Source: Hysterium pulicare CBS 123377
Taxonomy: Eukaryota; Ascomycota; Dothideomycetes; Hysteriales; Hysteriaceae
NCBI GenBank assembly: GCA_000467715.1
Contig: AJFK01000302.1
Span: 1 to 64,000 of the forward strand
DNA: 64,000 bases
Reading direction: 5' to 3'
Shown: piece by piece, positions 46,629 through 57,678 of the stretch
Numbering within the stretch: position 1 is the stretch's first letter
How the letters are laid out: each line of letters opens with the position of its first letter
Program-made: the position numbers and the translations under genes
The notes under the pieces: model-generated
The model's database searches: none
Seen by the model: the letters and a program-made list of their open reading frames with translations, nothing else
What the model was told of the DNA's origin: nothing

Positions 46629-47951
46629 ATTGAGTTGAACTTGGAAAGAGACTGACGGCGCTGAGCTCTTCTACAATTGCTCTGGGAAACATCGTTTTCC
46701 GCCATTACCCAAGCGACAAGCCAATAGGAGGTAACATCCAACCAACTTGCAACATAGCCAAATCCGCATCGACAGTGTCAGCTCTCCCACTAATATGCCC
46801 ACCTAGGAGTATTCGTACGGACTTTGACGTTACTTTCTAAGAGTGCGCCACAAGCATCAATCATCACTCCAATGTGATAGCTTCCTTCCGGCTTAAGTAG
46901 CCGTTTGATTGGAGCGGCTTATCGTAACTCCTGGTCGCCGTTCCGAATTTCCTAGATTATAGTTCACTAAAATAGCACCGTTTACGTAGTGTGGCCCCAA
47001 AAATGTCAGTATGATTACAACCATATGTACTAATAACAGGTGTTCGAAAATTGGTGCTGAGATGAGGAGACATTGCGGCGCGGTAGACCTTTCATGCGGA
47101 GCGGAGGCGTCTGCCTGCGCCCAAAGGTTCAAAGGCCCTGTCTGGACCGTGGTGGTGGTCCAGCCAATGTTGCACAGCATCGAGCGATTTAGGCAGGTCG
47201 ACGATCCTCGCTCCCGCCAATCGCTAATATTCGCACAAGATGGCAGGCAACCGGAAAGCGATAGAGCGCGGAAATCAGCATCTCGCTGGTGAGGGAACGT
47301 GGTCGCGCGCTTACGCTGGTTTGTTCTACCGAAAGTAATACCTAGGAATCACTTTAGGGCCGAGCTGTGCTAGCACTCGCTAAGAAACTTTATTCCAACT
47401 ACCTCCTGCTTCCGTGCCGTCGCTGAAGCACTTGTTAGATCCAACTGAAGGCAAACACGAATTTGCTGTTTGGATACGTCTAACCTCGAAGGCTGACCCG
47501 TTTTTTGTTTGCAAACAGTACGAAGGCAGCGGAGCGGCCCATGGGACGCACTTCTGCGGCGAGGTTAGGATCCTGGCCATCCTTCACCAACATTCCTTAA
47601 TCTGTGCTTACACTGCCCATCAGCGATGTGCATAGGTGCATTTACCCGTAAAGTGCTTGTAGAACGATAAGCAGCTACCCTGACCCCGACCCCACACGAA
47701 CGGTGTCCAACGCAGCGGTGCCGCACTCGTCTACGAGAGGGGTAAGCCAGTCGGCCGTCACAGCTCAGAAGCCCTCAGAGGTGAGGCTCTGCCACATACT
47801 AGTCATGAACACGATCAAGGCTGGAATCGATGCTGCTTAAGGCGCTTTGAGGAGAATTGAGCTCGTCATCCCTTATCACACCCTTCGCTCATTAATAGCC
47901 GTTATTCCTCTTCCATCGTTAGCTCCCGCAAGAGAGATCACCGTCCACATC
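46629..47951. other. intergenic region between hydrolase and transporter
   Basis: 1.3 kb with no supported gene. Short frames (up to 95 codons) lack recognised motifs. It holds the hydrolase 3' end and the MFS promoter. Confidence 0.55.
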
Positions 47952-49880
47952 ATGAAGGAGTCTCAAAGTCATGAGTCTCAAAGCCACGAGGCTCCGCTTA
48001 CTCCTATCGAATACAATGACAAGCCGACGGATTCTTTACCCGTCAATCCAAATGTGCACAAGGCGTCGCATTACTTGACGGGATGGAGACTTCATGCACT
48101 TACCTCAGGGTGCGCGAGTTTGGCTCGACAGTCTCTCCTGATACGAGTTACTTACGAGAAGCAGACTCTGCCTAGGAATATTCCTAGTCAACTTCGAGAT
48201 ATCGATCGTGAGCACGTCGCTCGTGTCCATCACCGATGATTTAAAGCACTTCAGCCAGAGCAGTTGGGTCATCACTGCATATCTCTTGACCTACACTAGT
48301 TTCATGATAGTACTGGCGAAACTGAGCGATGTTTTCGGCCGCAAGACCATGCTACTGTTTTCAACTTTCATATTCACCGTCTTTTCAGGGGGATGCGCTG
48401 CCGCTCAAACAATGATCCAATTGTGGGTCTTCCCCAAACCTATCCGCAAAGCCTCTCTAACACTTGCGCAGGATTGTCTGCAGAGCCTTTCAGGGAATCG
48501 GCGGCAGTGGCATCTACTCCCTGGTGACGGTCGTTCTCTTCGAAATGGTCCCTCCGGAGAAATGGCCAACATATCAGGTGCTTATAACATCACTGTTTGG
48601 GCTGTCTATGGCGTTGGGTCCTATCTTCGGAGGTTTGATAAACCTCCATTCTACGTGGACATGGGTTTTTCTGCTGAAGTATGGTATTCACATTGGAGAA
48701 AACGGCAGTGACTAACGGGTGCATGCAGCGTCCCCGGAGGCATTGTCACCATGGCAGTTCTCGCAATCTCAATCCCAAAGCACTTTCCAAACCACGTAGA
48801 CCCGAGCCAGCGGACATCATCTTCTATTTTGAGAGTGGACTTTCTGGGGGGATTTCTGCTGCTTGCAGCTATGACTCTTCACATCACCGGCCTTGAGCAG
48901 GCTGCAAATATGTACTCCTGGGCGTCCGCAATGGTCGTGACGCCAATTGTTCTATCTGTGATTGTTTGGATCCTCTTTTTTGTATCCCAGTGGTATTCTA
49001 CGAAGCCATCGGTTCATCATGAACCTGTATTTCCTTGGAGATTCTGCACAAATAGAGTGCTAGTTGGTCTTATAGCGTAAGAATCTCCTGACTATTTTGA
49101 CATTGAGATTTGATCTTGACCAGTCACTGACTTTACCATCTTAGGAACACTTTTCTGAACGGTGCGATTTCAATAAGCTGCATTATACAAATCCCTATAC
49201 GATCCCAAGCTGCGGTTGGCACATCTCCGCTCTCGGCAGGAATTCGGCTCATCCCTTTTGCGCTCACAATTCAATTCGGGGCCGGTTTGGTGGCCGTGCT
49301 TGCTAAAAAGCGCCGAATGCCTCCCGTATATCTCTCGTTCGTCGGTGCTGTACTTCAACTGCTTGGTCTTATCTTTATGTCTCGGGGCTCACCGACAAAA
49401 CCCAACTGGCAAGCGCTTTATGGCCTCGAGGTCCTTGCGGGAACAGGTGTAGGACTTGGCATTGGCGTAGTAACTTTGATGACGCCGTATGTGACTGAGA
49501 AGAGAGATCTTGGTATGTGAAGGCGGTCTGAAGCTTTGAAACACTAGAGACTTTGCTAATACACCGGCGCAGCCGTCGCTACGGCGTCGATCGTGCAATT
49601 TCGATTCCTTGGTGGTGCAACTGCACTAGCAATCGTTACCGCCGTCAGCAACAGTTGGCTTAAAGGTGTGCTCCCCAAGGTGCTGACATCGGCGCAAGTG
49701 GCAGCTGTCTTTAGAGAGACGAATGTCATTTCATCATTTCCGCCCACTGTCCAAGAAATGGTTCAAGGGATGTTCGTCAAAAGTTTCAACCTTCAAATGC
49801 GCATCCTGATAGGTTTCGTCCTTGCTCAGTTCATTTTCTCTCTTCTAATGTGGAAGAAGACTCAAATCATGTTAGAGTGA
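47952..49880 (+). CDS. MFS drug/metabolite exporter, DHA2-like (548 aa, six exons)
   Basis: Exons 47952-48109, 48165-48422, 48472-48678, 48729-49076, 49145-49512 and 49573-49880 sum to 1647 nt in frame (introns 49-68 nt). A hydrophilic N-terminus of about 45 residues (with a duplicated ESQSH) is followed by many hydrophobic helices. The MFS motif A appears as AKLSDVFGRKTML, and a motif like RAFQGIGGSG lies in the helix 4-5 area. These features fit the fungal DHA2/14-helix efflux pumps common in secondary-metabolite clusters. It runs in the same direction as the hydrolase, so product export is the likely job. The plasma membrane is the expected site. No defect is seen. Confidence 0.93.
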
Positions 49881-50746
49881 ACAGGGTGGGAAACTGGCTA
49901 ATCATTGTTTGAGTGGACATCAAATGTATTCATGATTGCATATCGGTATTCAGTAGATTGCAATTCCAGTGCTGGCACTCACTGGATATGTATGTACGGT
50001 GAAGACAACATTTAGTATTTATCCTTTACACGGAAGATTCGCGATTCTTAATCGACCTTTAGCTACTCCATATATTTCATGATATTTTAAAGAAGTAATC
50101 CACGCCTGTGCAACGTGCAAGCACAGTTGATTACACGCAGATACGGGGAATGCAAATCACCTACGATTTCTAGGCTAGGCCTCCCTGTAATCAAAAAGAA
50201 GGCAAAGAGGTATCAAAAGAAGGCAAAAAAGCATTACCGTTAATAACTGAACCGCATGTGGGCCGCAGAACCAGGGGTTGGTAAAACGGTCAGTAATACG
50301 CTGCGACCATCAGTTCTACTTCTTATCCAAGGCTTACCCCAGCTCCCGTTTTGTTTGGACAGGGGTGTAAGGTGAATTGTGATCCAATCTCACCAGCAAT
50401 CATGCATCCGTTTCGTAGGATGGTATTCACGGGGATAAAGCTGCGCCGCTTCAGTCCATTACCATTTTGCTAAGCCTGGAACCCTAGCAACTGCATTGAA
50501 TATAGAGTAAGCTCCACACTCTCCTCCTTGCCAGATGCCAAATGCGGCGTATCAGTTTCATGCCTGGATCATTCGACGGATGGCTACACAGCGTTCAGAG
50601 AGTCGGAGTCCGTCGTTCCCCATACCTATCTCCACCTATCACCTACGTCAGATATCTCACATATAAACCTAGCCAACCTTCTTCAGTCGGTCTTCATCTC
50701 CGAAGGGCCTTCTGAGGCTTTTAGCAGCCTTCGCAATGACTTGAAA
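49881..50746. other. intergenic region
   Basis: No gene seen. An open frame runs upstream of the chosen start of the next gene (from 50528) but that part has no family character and is more likely leader sequence. Confidence 0.55.
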
Positions 50747-52163
50747 ATGTCAACTACAGAATTCGAGGCAATATTGGATGGTCCGGGTCTTGCACCCCCT
50801 CCTGGAGTCCAGCCAAATTTCGTCAACGCGTCGAGTTTCGGAGTCCAGGCTTATGCTCTGTCGATATCAGTATGTATTATCATCACGATAGCGGTCGCTA
50901 TGCGCATATTTATTAGAACAAAACTCCTACATCATTTGTCACTTGAAGACTGTAAGTTTGACCTCACCCCGCTAAAGTTTCTAGAAGTTCTTACGTCTTG
51001 TTCAGATCTCCTTCTCTTTGCTTGGGTAAGTTCTACTCGCAAAATGATTCCATGGTCAACGAGCTAATGCTTCACTAGCTAGCATACACGGCTGGTTACA
51101 ACACTATTGCCGTAATGATCGCCGGACACGACCCCGGTAGGCATCAGTGGGATATGACCGTCAGAGAACTCATTAAGTATCTTTATGTGGGTACATCGTA
51201 TTCTTCTGATTTTGTATTCCAAACACCTCTTCTAACAAAGTCTCTACTCCAGTTGTTCCATGCTGGCATTATCCTATACAGCATAGTTATTCTGCCCCTA
51301 AAGCTCTCCATCATTATACAAGTTCTTCGGGCCTTCGTTCCATCTGGATCACGCAACTTCACTTTTTGGATGTCCCATATTCTGATCTGGGCAAACATAC
51401 TCTTCTACATTATTTCCACAGCCCTGGTAATCTTCGCATGTCAACCACCAGAGAAATCCTATGACCCCACCATCAAAGAAGGACACTGTCTGGACTCGGT
51501 AGCAGTCAACATTGCGGCCGCTGCGCTCAATAGTATCTCTGATGCTCTGTTGTTGATTCTTCCCCAGCAGGTTATCTGGAAGTTGTCCTTGCCTAGGAAG
51601 AAGAAGTGGGGACTTTCTCTCGCATTTCTAGGCGGAATTCTGTGCGTTTTAGTCCCAGAGAAAGATGCTACGAAGCTAATCTGCCGCATAGAAGCTTTAT
51701 TTCGGCAGTCGTTCGTCTTATCTACCTAGTCAACTTGAACCGAACCCAAGATATAAGCTACTACACAGGTCTGGTGGGTCTGTGGAGTTTCCCAGAAATC
51801 GCATTCGGGTTTCTTGTCGCATGTCTTCCTGTCCTTCGTGGGTTCATTTTCTATCTTCGAAACGCGTCATACACACCACGAATCAAGGTTTTCAAGACTC
51901 GAATACAATCGATTTTTGGCGGCAACAACGCAGTTGGTAATACACCGAGTGGGAATGAGCAGCCATCCACTCATCAATTTCAAGCCCGGTATCACTACCC
52001 GCGACCTCAGCAAATATCCGATATCGAATATTATGAGCTGGTGGTCAAAAGTGGGAATTCCTTAACGGCAAGGGTGGAGCCTGTTGATGCTGAGTCCAGG
52101 AGCACGGTGACGGCAAAACTTCCAAGTACACATACTACGAACAGCAATCAGGTGATTACCTAG
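50747..52163 (+). CDS. fungal rhodopsin-fold integral membrane protein (397 aa, five exons)
   Basis: Exons 50747-50951, 51006-51025, 51079-51186, 51253-51641 and 51692-52163 total 1194 nt in frame. Exon 2 is only 20 nt. The protein has seven hydrophobic helices and family blocks such as RIFIRTKLL, LSLEDYLLLFAW, LPLKLSIIIQVLR and AALNSISDALLLILP. These fit the Fung_rhodopsin (PF20684-type) proteins, which resemble seven-helix receptors (Pth11-like) but mostly have no known ligand. The C-terminal 100 residues are polar and probably cytoplasmic. Such genes are frequent beside PKS clusters; whether it belongs to this one is uncertain. I chose MSTTEFEAIL because family similarity begins there. Intron 3 (51187-51252) is in frame with no stop, so it could be retained. 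Confidence 0.88.
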
Positions 52164-52187
52164 ATATATTCAAAGATCTAATTGAGA

Positions 52188-52284
52188 GTTGATTTCATCT
52201 AATGATGTAACCTACGGGGTTTCCTCGATTTCGTGTTCAGATCTTATTGGTCCTGGTTCTTTGGTTCTGGTACGCTATCGTCAC
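52188..52284 (-). mobile_element. retroposon-like element, diverged partial copy 3
   Basis: Shares GTTGATTTCAT..AATGATGTAAC and, further on, TTGGT.CTGGTTCTTTGG-like and GTTCTGGTACGCTATCGTC with copy 1 near 9.4 kb. It lacks the GAAGAGTTTGATTAAG end and is clearly older. No target-site duplication is visible. Confidence 0.6.
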
Positions 52285-52554
52285 TGTTGACGACGAAAGA
52301 GTCAATGAGTCGACCGTGATCTTTACCTCTGACTCATTGGAACGTTGACTCATCGCACACTCGGCGGAATATAAAGAGCACTCCGCATTCAATCCCGCTC
52401 CGCATTCGAGTTCATACATTCCGACTACATATCTTACCCTCACGTCGCGAACAGCATCCAATCTTCATCCCCCACTATCCATTCCTCACTCTACGAACGG
52501 CAGCAAATATTTATCCCCAACGACCCACTCCCCTCCCAACTTCAACGCGCGACC
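52285..52554 (+). promoter_or_regulatory. promoter with two TGACTCA sites and a TATA-like box
   Basis: Two perfect TGACTCA motifs lie 16 bp apart (52330-52336 and 52346-52352), and a GAGTCAATGAGTC stretch just upstream (about 52300) holds reversed half-sites. TGACTCA is the classic Gcn4/AP-1 bZIP site. A TATA-like ATATAAAG follows at about 52369-52376, about 180 bp before the ATG of the 228-aa gene. This suggests bZIP control, for example under amino-acid or oxidative stress, which is inference. Confidence 0.55.
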
Positions 52555-53241
52555 ATGGTGTTGGAAGAGTTTGGCGGATGCGGCTTTGATGATGAAACGT
52601 TGCAAGAGTTGGCAGCGTCGATAGCCCATTTGCCACAACGACGCCGTATTTGGAGACCCCCCATCGTGGCCTCCGAGGACGAGCCTCCAAAGTACGCCCC
52701 GATTATCAGAGCAGAGGAACCTTCTCCAGAACCTACCGCCAACGAACTATATCAACGATGGATGCACACGGGCAGGATATCCACTGTACGAAATAGCGAG
52801 CTGTTCAGGGTCAGGCGGAAAGAGGCTGAGACGCTATTACAAGCTTATAAACATGGGGCAGAGATGGGCGCGCAAGGAACCAATTTCCGAGACGCTATTC
52901 TAGACGGAGTGGCCGAATATCTCGACGATTACGGAATATTATCTGATTTTCCCTGGGAAATCTATGTCTCTATAACTACGGAATATAAACACTCGCCTTT
53001 GACGCGATTGTTAGCGTTCTACGATGCTCTTACCTCGGATTTACGGCGAGATGACCACGTAGTGCCGGACGGCGTCGATGATGGGTATGAAAGAAGCTTC
53101 AAGGAGGAGATGCGCAGGTTCCCGGAAGACAAAACTCAACGAATGATTTGGGAAGACTTCATAATGAAGGATGGACGTTGTGAATTTCATGAGCATGTTG
53201 GAGGACGATGTTGGCGATCTGGGAAGTATGGGCGTCGATAA
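52555..53241 (+). CDS. hypothetical protein (228 aa)
   Basis: Single-exon gene with a good start context (GACCATGG) and a promoter-like upstream region. The protein is soluble and charged, with no signal peptide or membrane segment. A helical middle part includes a TRLLAFYDALTSDL stretch, and it ends with a Cys/His-rich tail CEFHEHVGGRCWRSGK. I have seen similar FH.H..C tails on small unnamed fungal proteins, some with BTB-like folds, but I cannot name a domain here. Function unknown. Confidence 0.75.
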   Translation: MVLEEFGGCGFDDETLQELAASIAHLPQRRRIWRPPIVASEDEPPKYAPIIRAEEPSPEPTANELYQRWMHTGRISTVRNSELFRVRRKEAETLLQAYKHGAEMGAQGTNFRDAILDGVAEYLDDYGILSDFPWEIYVSITTEYKHSPLTRLLAFYDALTSDLRRDDHVVPDGVDDGYERSFKEEMRRFPEDKTQRMIWEDFIMKDGRCEFHEHVGGRCWRSGKYGRR

Positions 53242-53822
53242 CTGACTGTCTCTGCTTTCACCAACCTTCTAAATAAGCCGACTTGCGCTTTTTATGTATC
53301 CACAGCTGCTTTTTGGTGGATGCATCATCCCTCTGTCTGTGTGAAGAACACTGTGTCCGATTCGGAGAGCAAGCCGACTGGGAAGAGATGGCGGAGGATC
53401 TCTTCATACACCATTACCGCGTCAGGTAAACCGCATGTAGACAAATCGAGGCAAATTGGCCGATACCCATCACCAACGTTACCTGAAGAAGAGCCTGAAG
53501 AAGAGAGTATGCAAATTCGTGATAGAAGATCGACGAATACATTAGTGGGGATGAAGAAAACACATCGAAGAAGGTCATACTGCGTAGAGAATCTTTAAAT
53601 CTAAGAAGACCGGTCTATAATCTTAGTAATGCTCTCATAATTCATACTGCTTTCGGCATTCTATGCTGGACCATCAAGAACAAGGAGTACTTTTTATGCA
53701 AACTTCCGAATCACCATGGATACGGGAACTTGATTTATGCCCTTGTACTGAGTCCAAGTCATCTTTGTAGGCCGACAGGAAAGAATTTGGTAGATTCAGA
53801 CATATCCGCAGACAACGACAAA
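53242..53822. other. intergenic region
   Basis: About 580 bp between converging genes. One 92-codon frame (53320-53598, +) has no recognised motif. It probably holds two 3' untranslated regions. Confidence 0.55.
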
Positions 53823-55052
53823 TCATGACGCTCTCAAGCCCCCAGATGGCGCAGGGGTAGGCAAAGGCGTCTTCGTTGCCCCCGTAGCAGTAGTTTTCGT
53901 CTCCTCCACCTTGCCATTACACCACATAACCCAACCATTCAGATCCATCGTCTTGATACTCGAACTTAACTTCAACTTGTGCGCCAAAGCCTCCCGTCCA
54001 CTCTTTTGATCATACAGGCAGAGTTTCCTCCTTAAGGCAACATCTGTGATATCAGGCACATACGTGCTATTTATGCTAAATTTAGAGTGAGAAATCATGG
54101 TGTAATTTACGTATTCCACATGGAAAACAGGTTTTCCCCGTTTAGGCCCTCTCGCACTGCCCGCGAATGGTTTTCCAAAAGCCTCTCCAAATTGGCCAAT
54201 TCCTCGCCGAGGGTTGGTGAAGCCCTCATATACTGAGCAATCGTCTAGGACACATGACTCGCTCACAGCGAACTCGATGTGGTCGGTCACGTTGGGCAGG
54301 ATCTCAACTGCGTTTTTGAGACCGATGGCCATGCCGTGGGCGTGGGAGAATCGAGATAGGTGGCGCATGTAGAGGATGGTGTCATCTGCTGTCAGGGGAG
54401 GGTTGAAGCCGTTGTCGTTGGTGAAGGCATCTTCGGGTAACGGTCAGTGATACGATAAGGCAAGGAGAGTGGAGGTATGAGAAGAAGCGGATGAAAGGTG
54501 GGTGTGCTGGGGATAGTCACCAATGTTATCAGGATCAACTCCATCGCATCCTTTCTTTCTCGCCAATTTAAGCCTTCTCTTCATAATTTTCAAAACATTA
54601 CTGCTCCTCACATTGATATACCGTTCACCCTCCCATAGCGGCAACGGGGAGCCCAGATCGGCGGCAGTGAAGTTACTAAAATCCGGTCTCCAATCTTCCG
54701 CTGTACCAGCGCTGAAGTAACATATCACTTTTTTGCCCAATCGATGTAGAGACTGGATGACCTCGGTAGTTGCGTCGAAGAGGTCGATGTCGAATATTGG
54801 AACGTTGGGCTTGATAGAGGGATGGTGTGGATCGATGACTGGAACCCCGGTCAAGATCATCTGCATTGGCTCCAGGACACGAGGTTGCCAGACGTGAGGG
54901 TGCAATTCGTCGTTTGAGGAGATTCCATGCTCGGCGGGAGATCTTTGAATGTGTTCATTGACTTCGAGAGGATTTGAAAGTGCCAATTGAACTAAAAACA
55001 GCACGAAGAGCGGGACCGGTGTCATCGCTGAAAGATATGTGCAAGATTTCAT
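53823..55052 (-). CDS. secreted GH114-family glycosidase, polygalactosaminidase-like (379 aa, two exons)
   Basis: Exons 55052-54521 and 54430-53823 (intron 90 nt; 1140 nt in frame). Residues 1-26 (MKSCTYLSAMTPVPLFVLFLVQLALS) form a signal peptide split by a few polar residues; the frame is open a little further upstream, so the start is a choice. GH114 blocks are clear: WQPRVLEPMQ, FDIDLFD, GKKVICYFSAGTAEDWRP, GERYINVRS, ARKKGCDGVDPDN, GFNPPLTADD, IGLKNAVEILP and FAVSESC. The family cleaves alpha-1,4-galactosaminan, a cationic polymer of fungal walls and biofilms. It ends in a Thr/Pro-rich tail. It lies tandem with and downstream of the AA9 gene, so both are extracellular polysaccharide enzymes. 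Confidence 0.93.
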
Positions 55053-55485
55053 GTGCGTTGCATAGTCAGAAACGAGCAAGGTGTTTGGAGCGGAGGGTTG
55101 CTACTAAAAAGGTAAAATACTACAAACACGAGAAGGATCAGATCCAACTGCAACATTAGCATGCTAGTAGGCAGATAAGAAGGTCGCACTGTCGAGCATG
55201 TGGAGCGGGGTCTGAACAGCAGCAAGGGTAAATGCCATGATGCAGGTCCATATTAACTGGATAGATTGCTTGAAGAATTTGCCGATTGGATGCCAAGATA
55301 AGGATTCTCGCCTCTTCGCAACGACCTCACGTGCATACGCGCCGAAGATACGACCAGTGGCCCTGGAGAAGTATTTACGTGTTGAACGAATGTATGTACA
55401 AGAATGCTTGTTTGGACTACGCCGAAGCTGTATCCTAAGACTGCTGTCGCGTGTGAATCCGCAATTGAACGTCGCTAAAATGCGC
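55053..55485. other. short intergenic gap between GH114 and AA9 genes
   Basis: 433 bp. Contains the GH114 promoter and AA9 3' end, both on the minus strand. No other gene seen. Confidence 0.6.
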
Positions 55486-56684
55486 TTAAATGCATTGAGA
55501 GTAATAATCGTTCTGTTTTGAGCATGACATGCCAGACGCGCAGGTTGAGCATCCAGTAAAGCCACTGCCACCGCATTGTGCTATCTCAAGTCAGCATGAG
55601 GTCCTCAGTAGGCAGCTTGAGACATACCGTATTTAGCAACAGCGCAGCCTCCGGTCCCTGCACTGGTACTTGTAGGATTGGATACGCTTGTTGCCTTCGT
55701 TGCGGTGCTCATCGTGGTTGGAACAGCAGGAACACTTGTTACCCCTCCACTACTCAAGACTTTAGTCGGCCCCACCGCTCCAGCCGCGGTGATGGTTGAG
55801 ATGTTTCCCCCGGTTGCGGTGACCTTACTTCCACCTTTTCCAGCCTCTGCGGTAGTGCCATCCGGAGCGACCGATGGCCCAGGGGCAACGTAGGTGGATA
55901 AGGATTGGTAGATGTTGATCTGGATACCGGGGTCTGAGGCGCCATATGCGCCAGGGAACTTGACGGTTGGTGGATTTACTGAGGCCCCTCCGGTAACGGT
56001 GATTTGATAGCAGCTCATATAGAATTGAGCTCCACCAACAGAGGAGGCGGTGTGAAGGGCAATAGCCTCAGCGCGAAGGAGGTAATCGCCAGGTGCGATG
56101 TCTGACGGGATCTTTACATCCATCTTTCCACAGGCGGTGTTTAAGTCTTTGGTTCCCCAGTAGTCATCGGACCCGGTACTGGATGAAGACGCGCGTGCCC
56201 AGGTGTCTTGGAAGACCTTGAACCATCCGCTTGAGCCGTCCGCAGTTGTGGCATCGGCGACATTGCTCATATACGCCAGAACGGGTCCGTAATGGGCTCC
56301 TCCGATGGCTTCATTCGCACACGAACGGTCTCCGGCTTGCTGATGCATTTCGATGGTGACGGTTGAGCCGGCTTTGACACTGCACTTATATGACGGTGCT
56401 CCCTGGTTAATGTTGCCTATGTTGATCTGTTACCAAGGCCCCATCTAGAGCGGATGCAAGCTTACATCGAATATTGTTGCTTGTAACATCAGTTACCGGG
56501 TTGTTAGATGTGGGCATCCTCACGCAGGTTGAACCGTTCACGGAAATCAGCCAAGCAGTCTTGCTCAGAGTTGAGGAATACTTATCATGTCAACGCCATC
56601 AACCCAGAGCTCTTGCCAGGTAGCATGAGCTGCTACTCTCCGAACAGCGAGCGCTGCAAGGCCGGCGATGATTGTCGACTTCAT
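55486..56684 (-). CDS. AA9 lytic polysaccharide monooxygenase with CBM1 (350 aa, four exons)
   Basis: Exons 56684-56586, 56535-56466, 56416-55628 and 55580-55486 sum to 1053 nt in frame. A signal peptide of 19 residues is followed by mature His1 ([13 protein letters not shown]), which forms the copper histidine brace. Family blocks are [42 protein letters not shown] and the buried-site block [15 protein letters not shown] Ser/Thr/Gly-rich linker leads to a cellulose-binding CBM1 ([13 protein letters not shown]...YYSQCI). The enzyme oxidatively cleaves cellulose outside the cell. Oddity: intron 1 (56536-56585) reads ATAAGT...AC in place of GT...AG, and no GT-AG alternative preserves the conserved residues (see findings). 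The CBM1 needs intron 3 (55581-55627) to be removed. Confidence 0.93.
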
Positions 56685-57678
56685 GGTGGAGTTATTGGGT
56701 CTCAAAGCTTTGCAGAAGCTGTTGAAGGGGAAAGGTGATGATGTCGTACATGGCGGAAAGCTGGGCGCAATTCATACATAAGCTCTTCGATTCCGGGTAG
56801 AACTTTGGTGGCGCAAACAAATTTTCCAGGGCTCTATTATTTTCCTCTTTCACGAGGCCGCGCGTGAACAGGAACCAGGTCAAAGTAGGCCAAGAATGCG
56901 TATAGCTCGGTTCATGGAAATGAAAGCATTCGTGGAAGCGAGTCAAAGCGATGCAGAGTGACCGTTGGGTAAATTAAAAATATATGAGAGTTTCATATAC
57001 ACTCCTGGGCATGCACCCCACAAACGGTCCTGCGGGCCAAACGGGAGAGTACCCGGTTCGGCTGCCGGCAAGAACTCTTGGCAGATTGAAACGTAAATGT
57101 CTTGAACTGAACAGCGAAACATGAAACCATGTTTCTGAGAAAGGAAGACATGACAAGCTGCTTTGCATAGGACGTTACCGTTCATAGAGAGTCGGAGATG
57201 AGACGATACACACCGTATATTGTGGTAAACCACTGAAGCCCGAGTCAACACCCATGTCCAATAGCATGATGTAGTAGCGCAAGGGAAGAATTTTATGCCA
57301 GCGACTGTGGCTCGCGGAGAATCTAGATCTTGGTTGTTGAGACTCAAACAGGCTCTCTCGTTGCCACACTGATCGAACGTTGACTACTCTGCACCTACGT
57401 GGCCTTAAATGATGGCTGACTTGTTCGACGAACCATAGTGGTCCACTCATAGTTGAGTAGCAGCAAAGCGAAGAGTTCAGCGTCGGATGGCAGGGCGGCA
57501 TCAGACGCTCTTCAGTTGAGCACGGCATTGCGAAGGTTGCTCGCCCGAACTGAAAATTAAGGAGAATTGTAGTCCAGTCTCGATAGCGTGCATTTCAATT
57601 GAGTTCAGCCTAAATATGAAGAGCTTCTTACCTACGCCAGATGCGAACCATCACCGGCTCAAAACATTCCATCACCCC
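56685..57678. other. intergenic region upstream of the AA9 gene
   Basis: About 1 kb. Two minus-strand frames (56943-57347 and 57175-57528) lack recognised motifs and I treat them as chance. It holds the AA9 promoter and the 3' end of the oxidoreductase. Confidence 0.5.

Noticed and set aside
50528-50746. N-terminal extension of the rhodopsin-fold protein
   Set aside because: The frame is open but lacks family character; the MSTTEF start fits the family length.
56536-56585. Frameshift or dead AA9 gene
   Set aside because: Removing exactly 50 bases restores the family consensus at the usual intron place, and the rest of the gene is intact.
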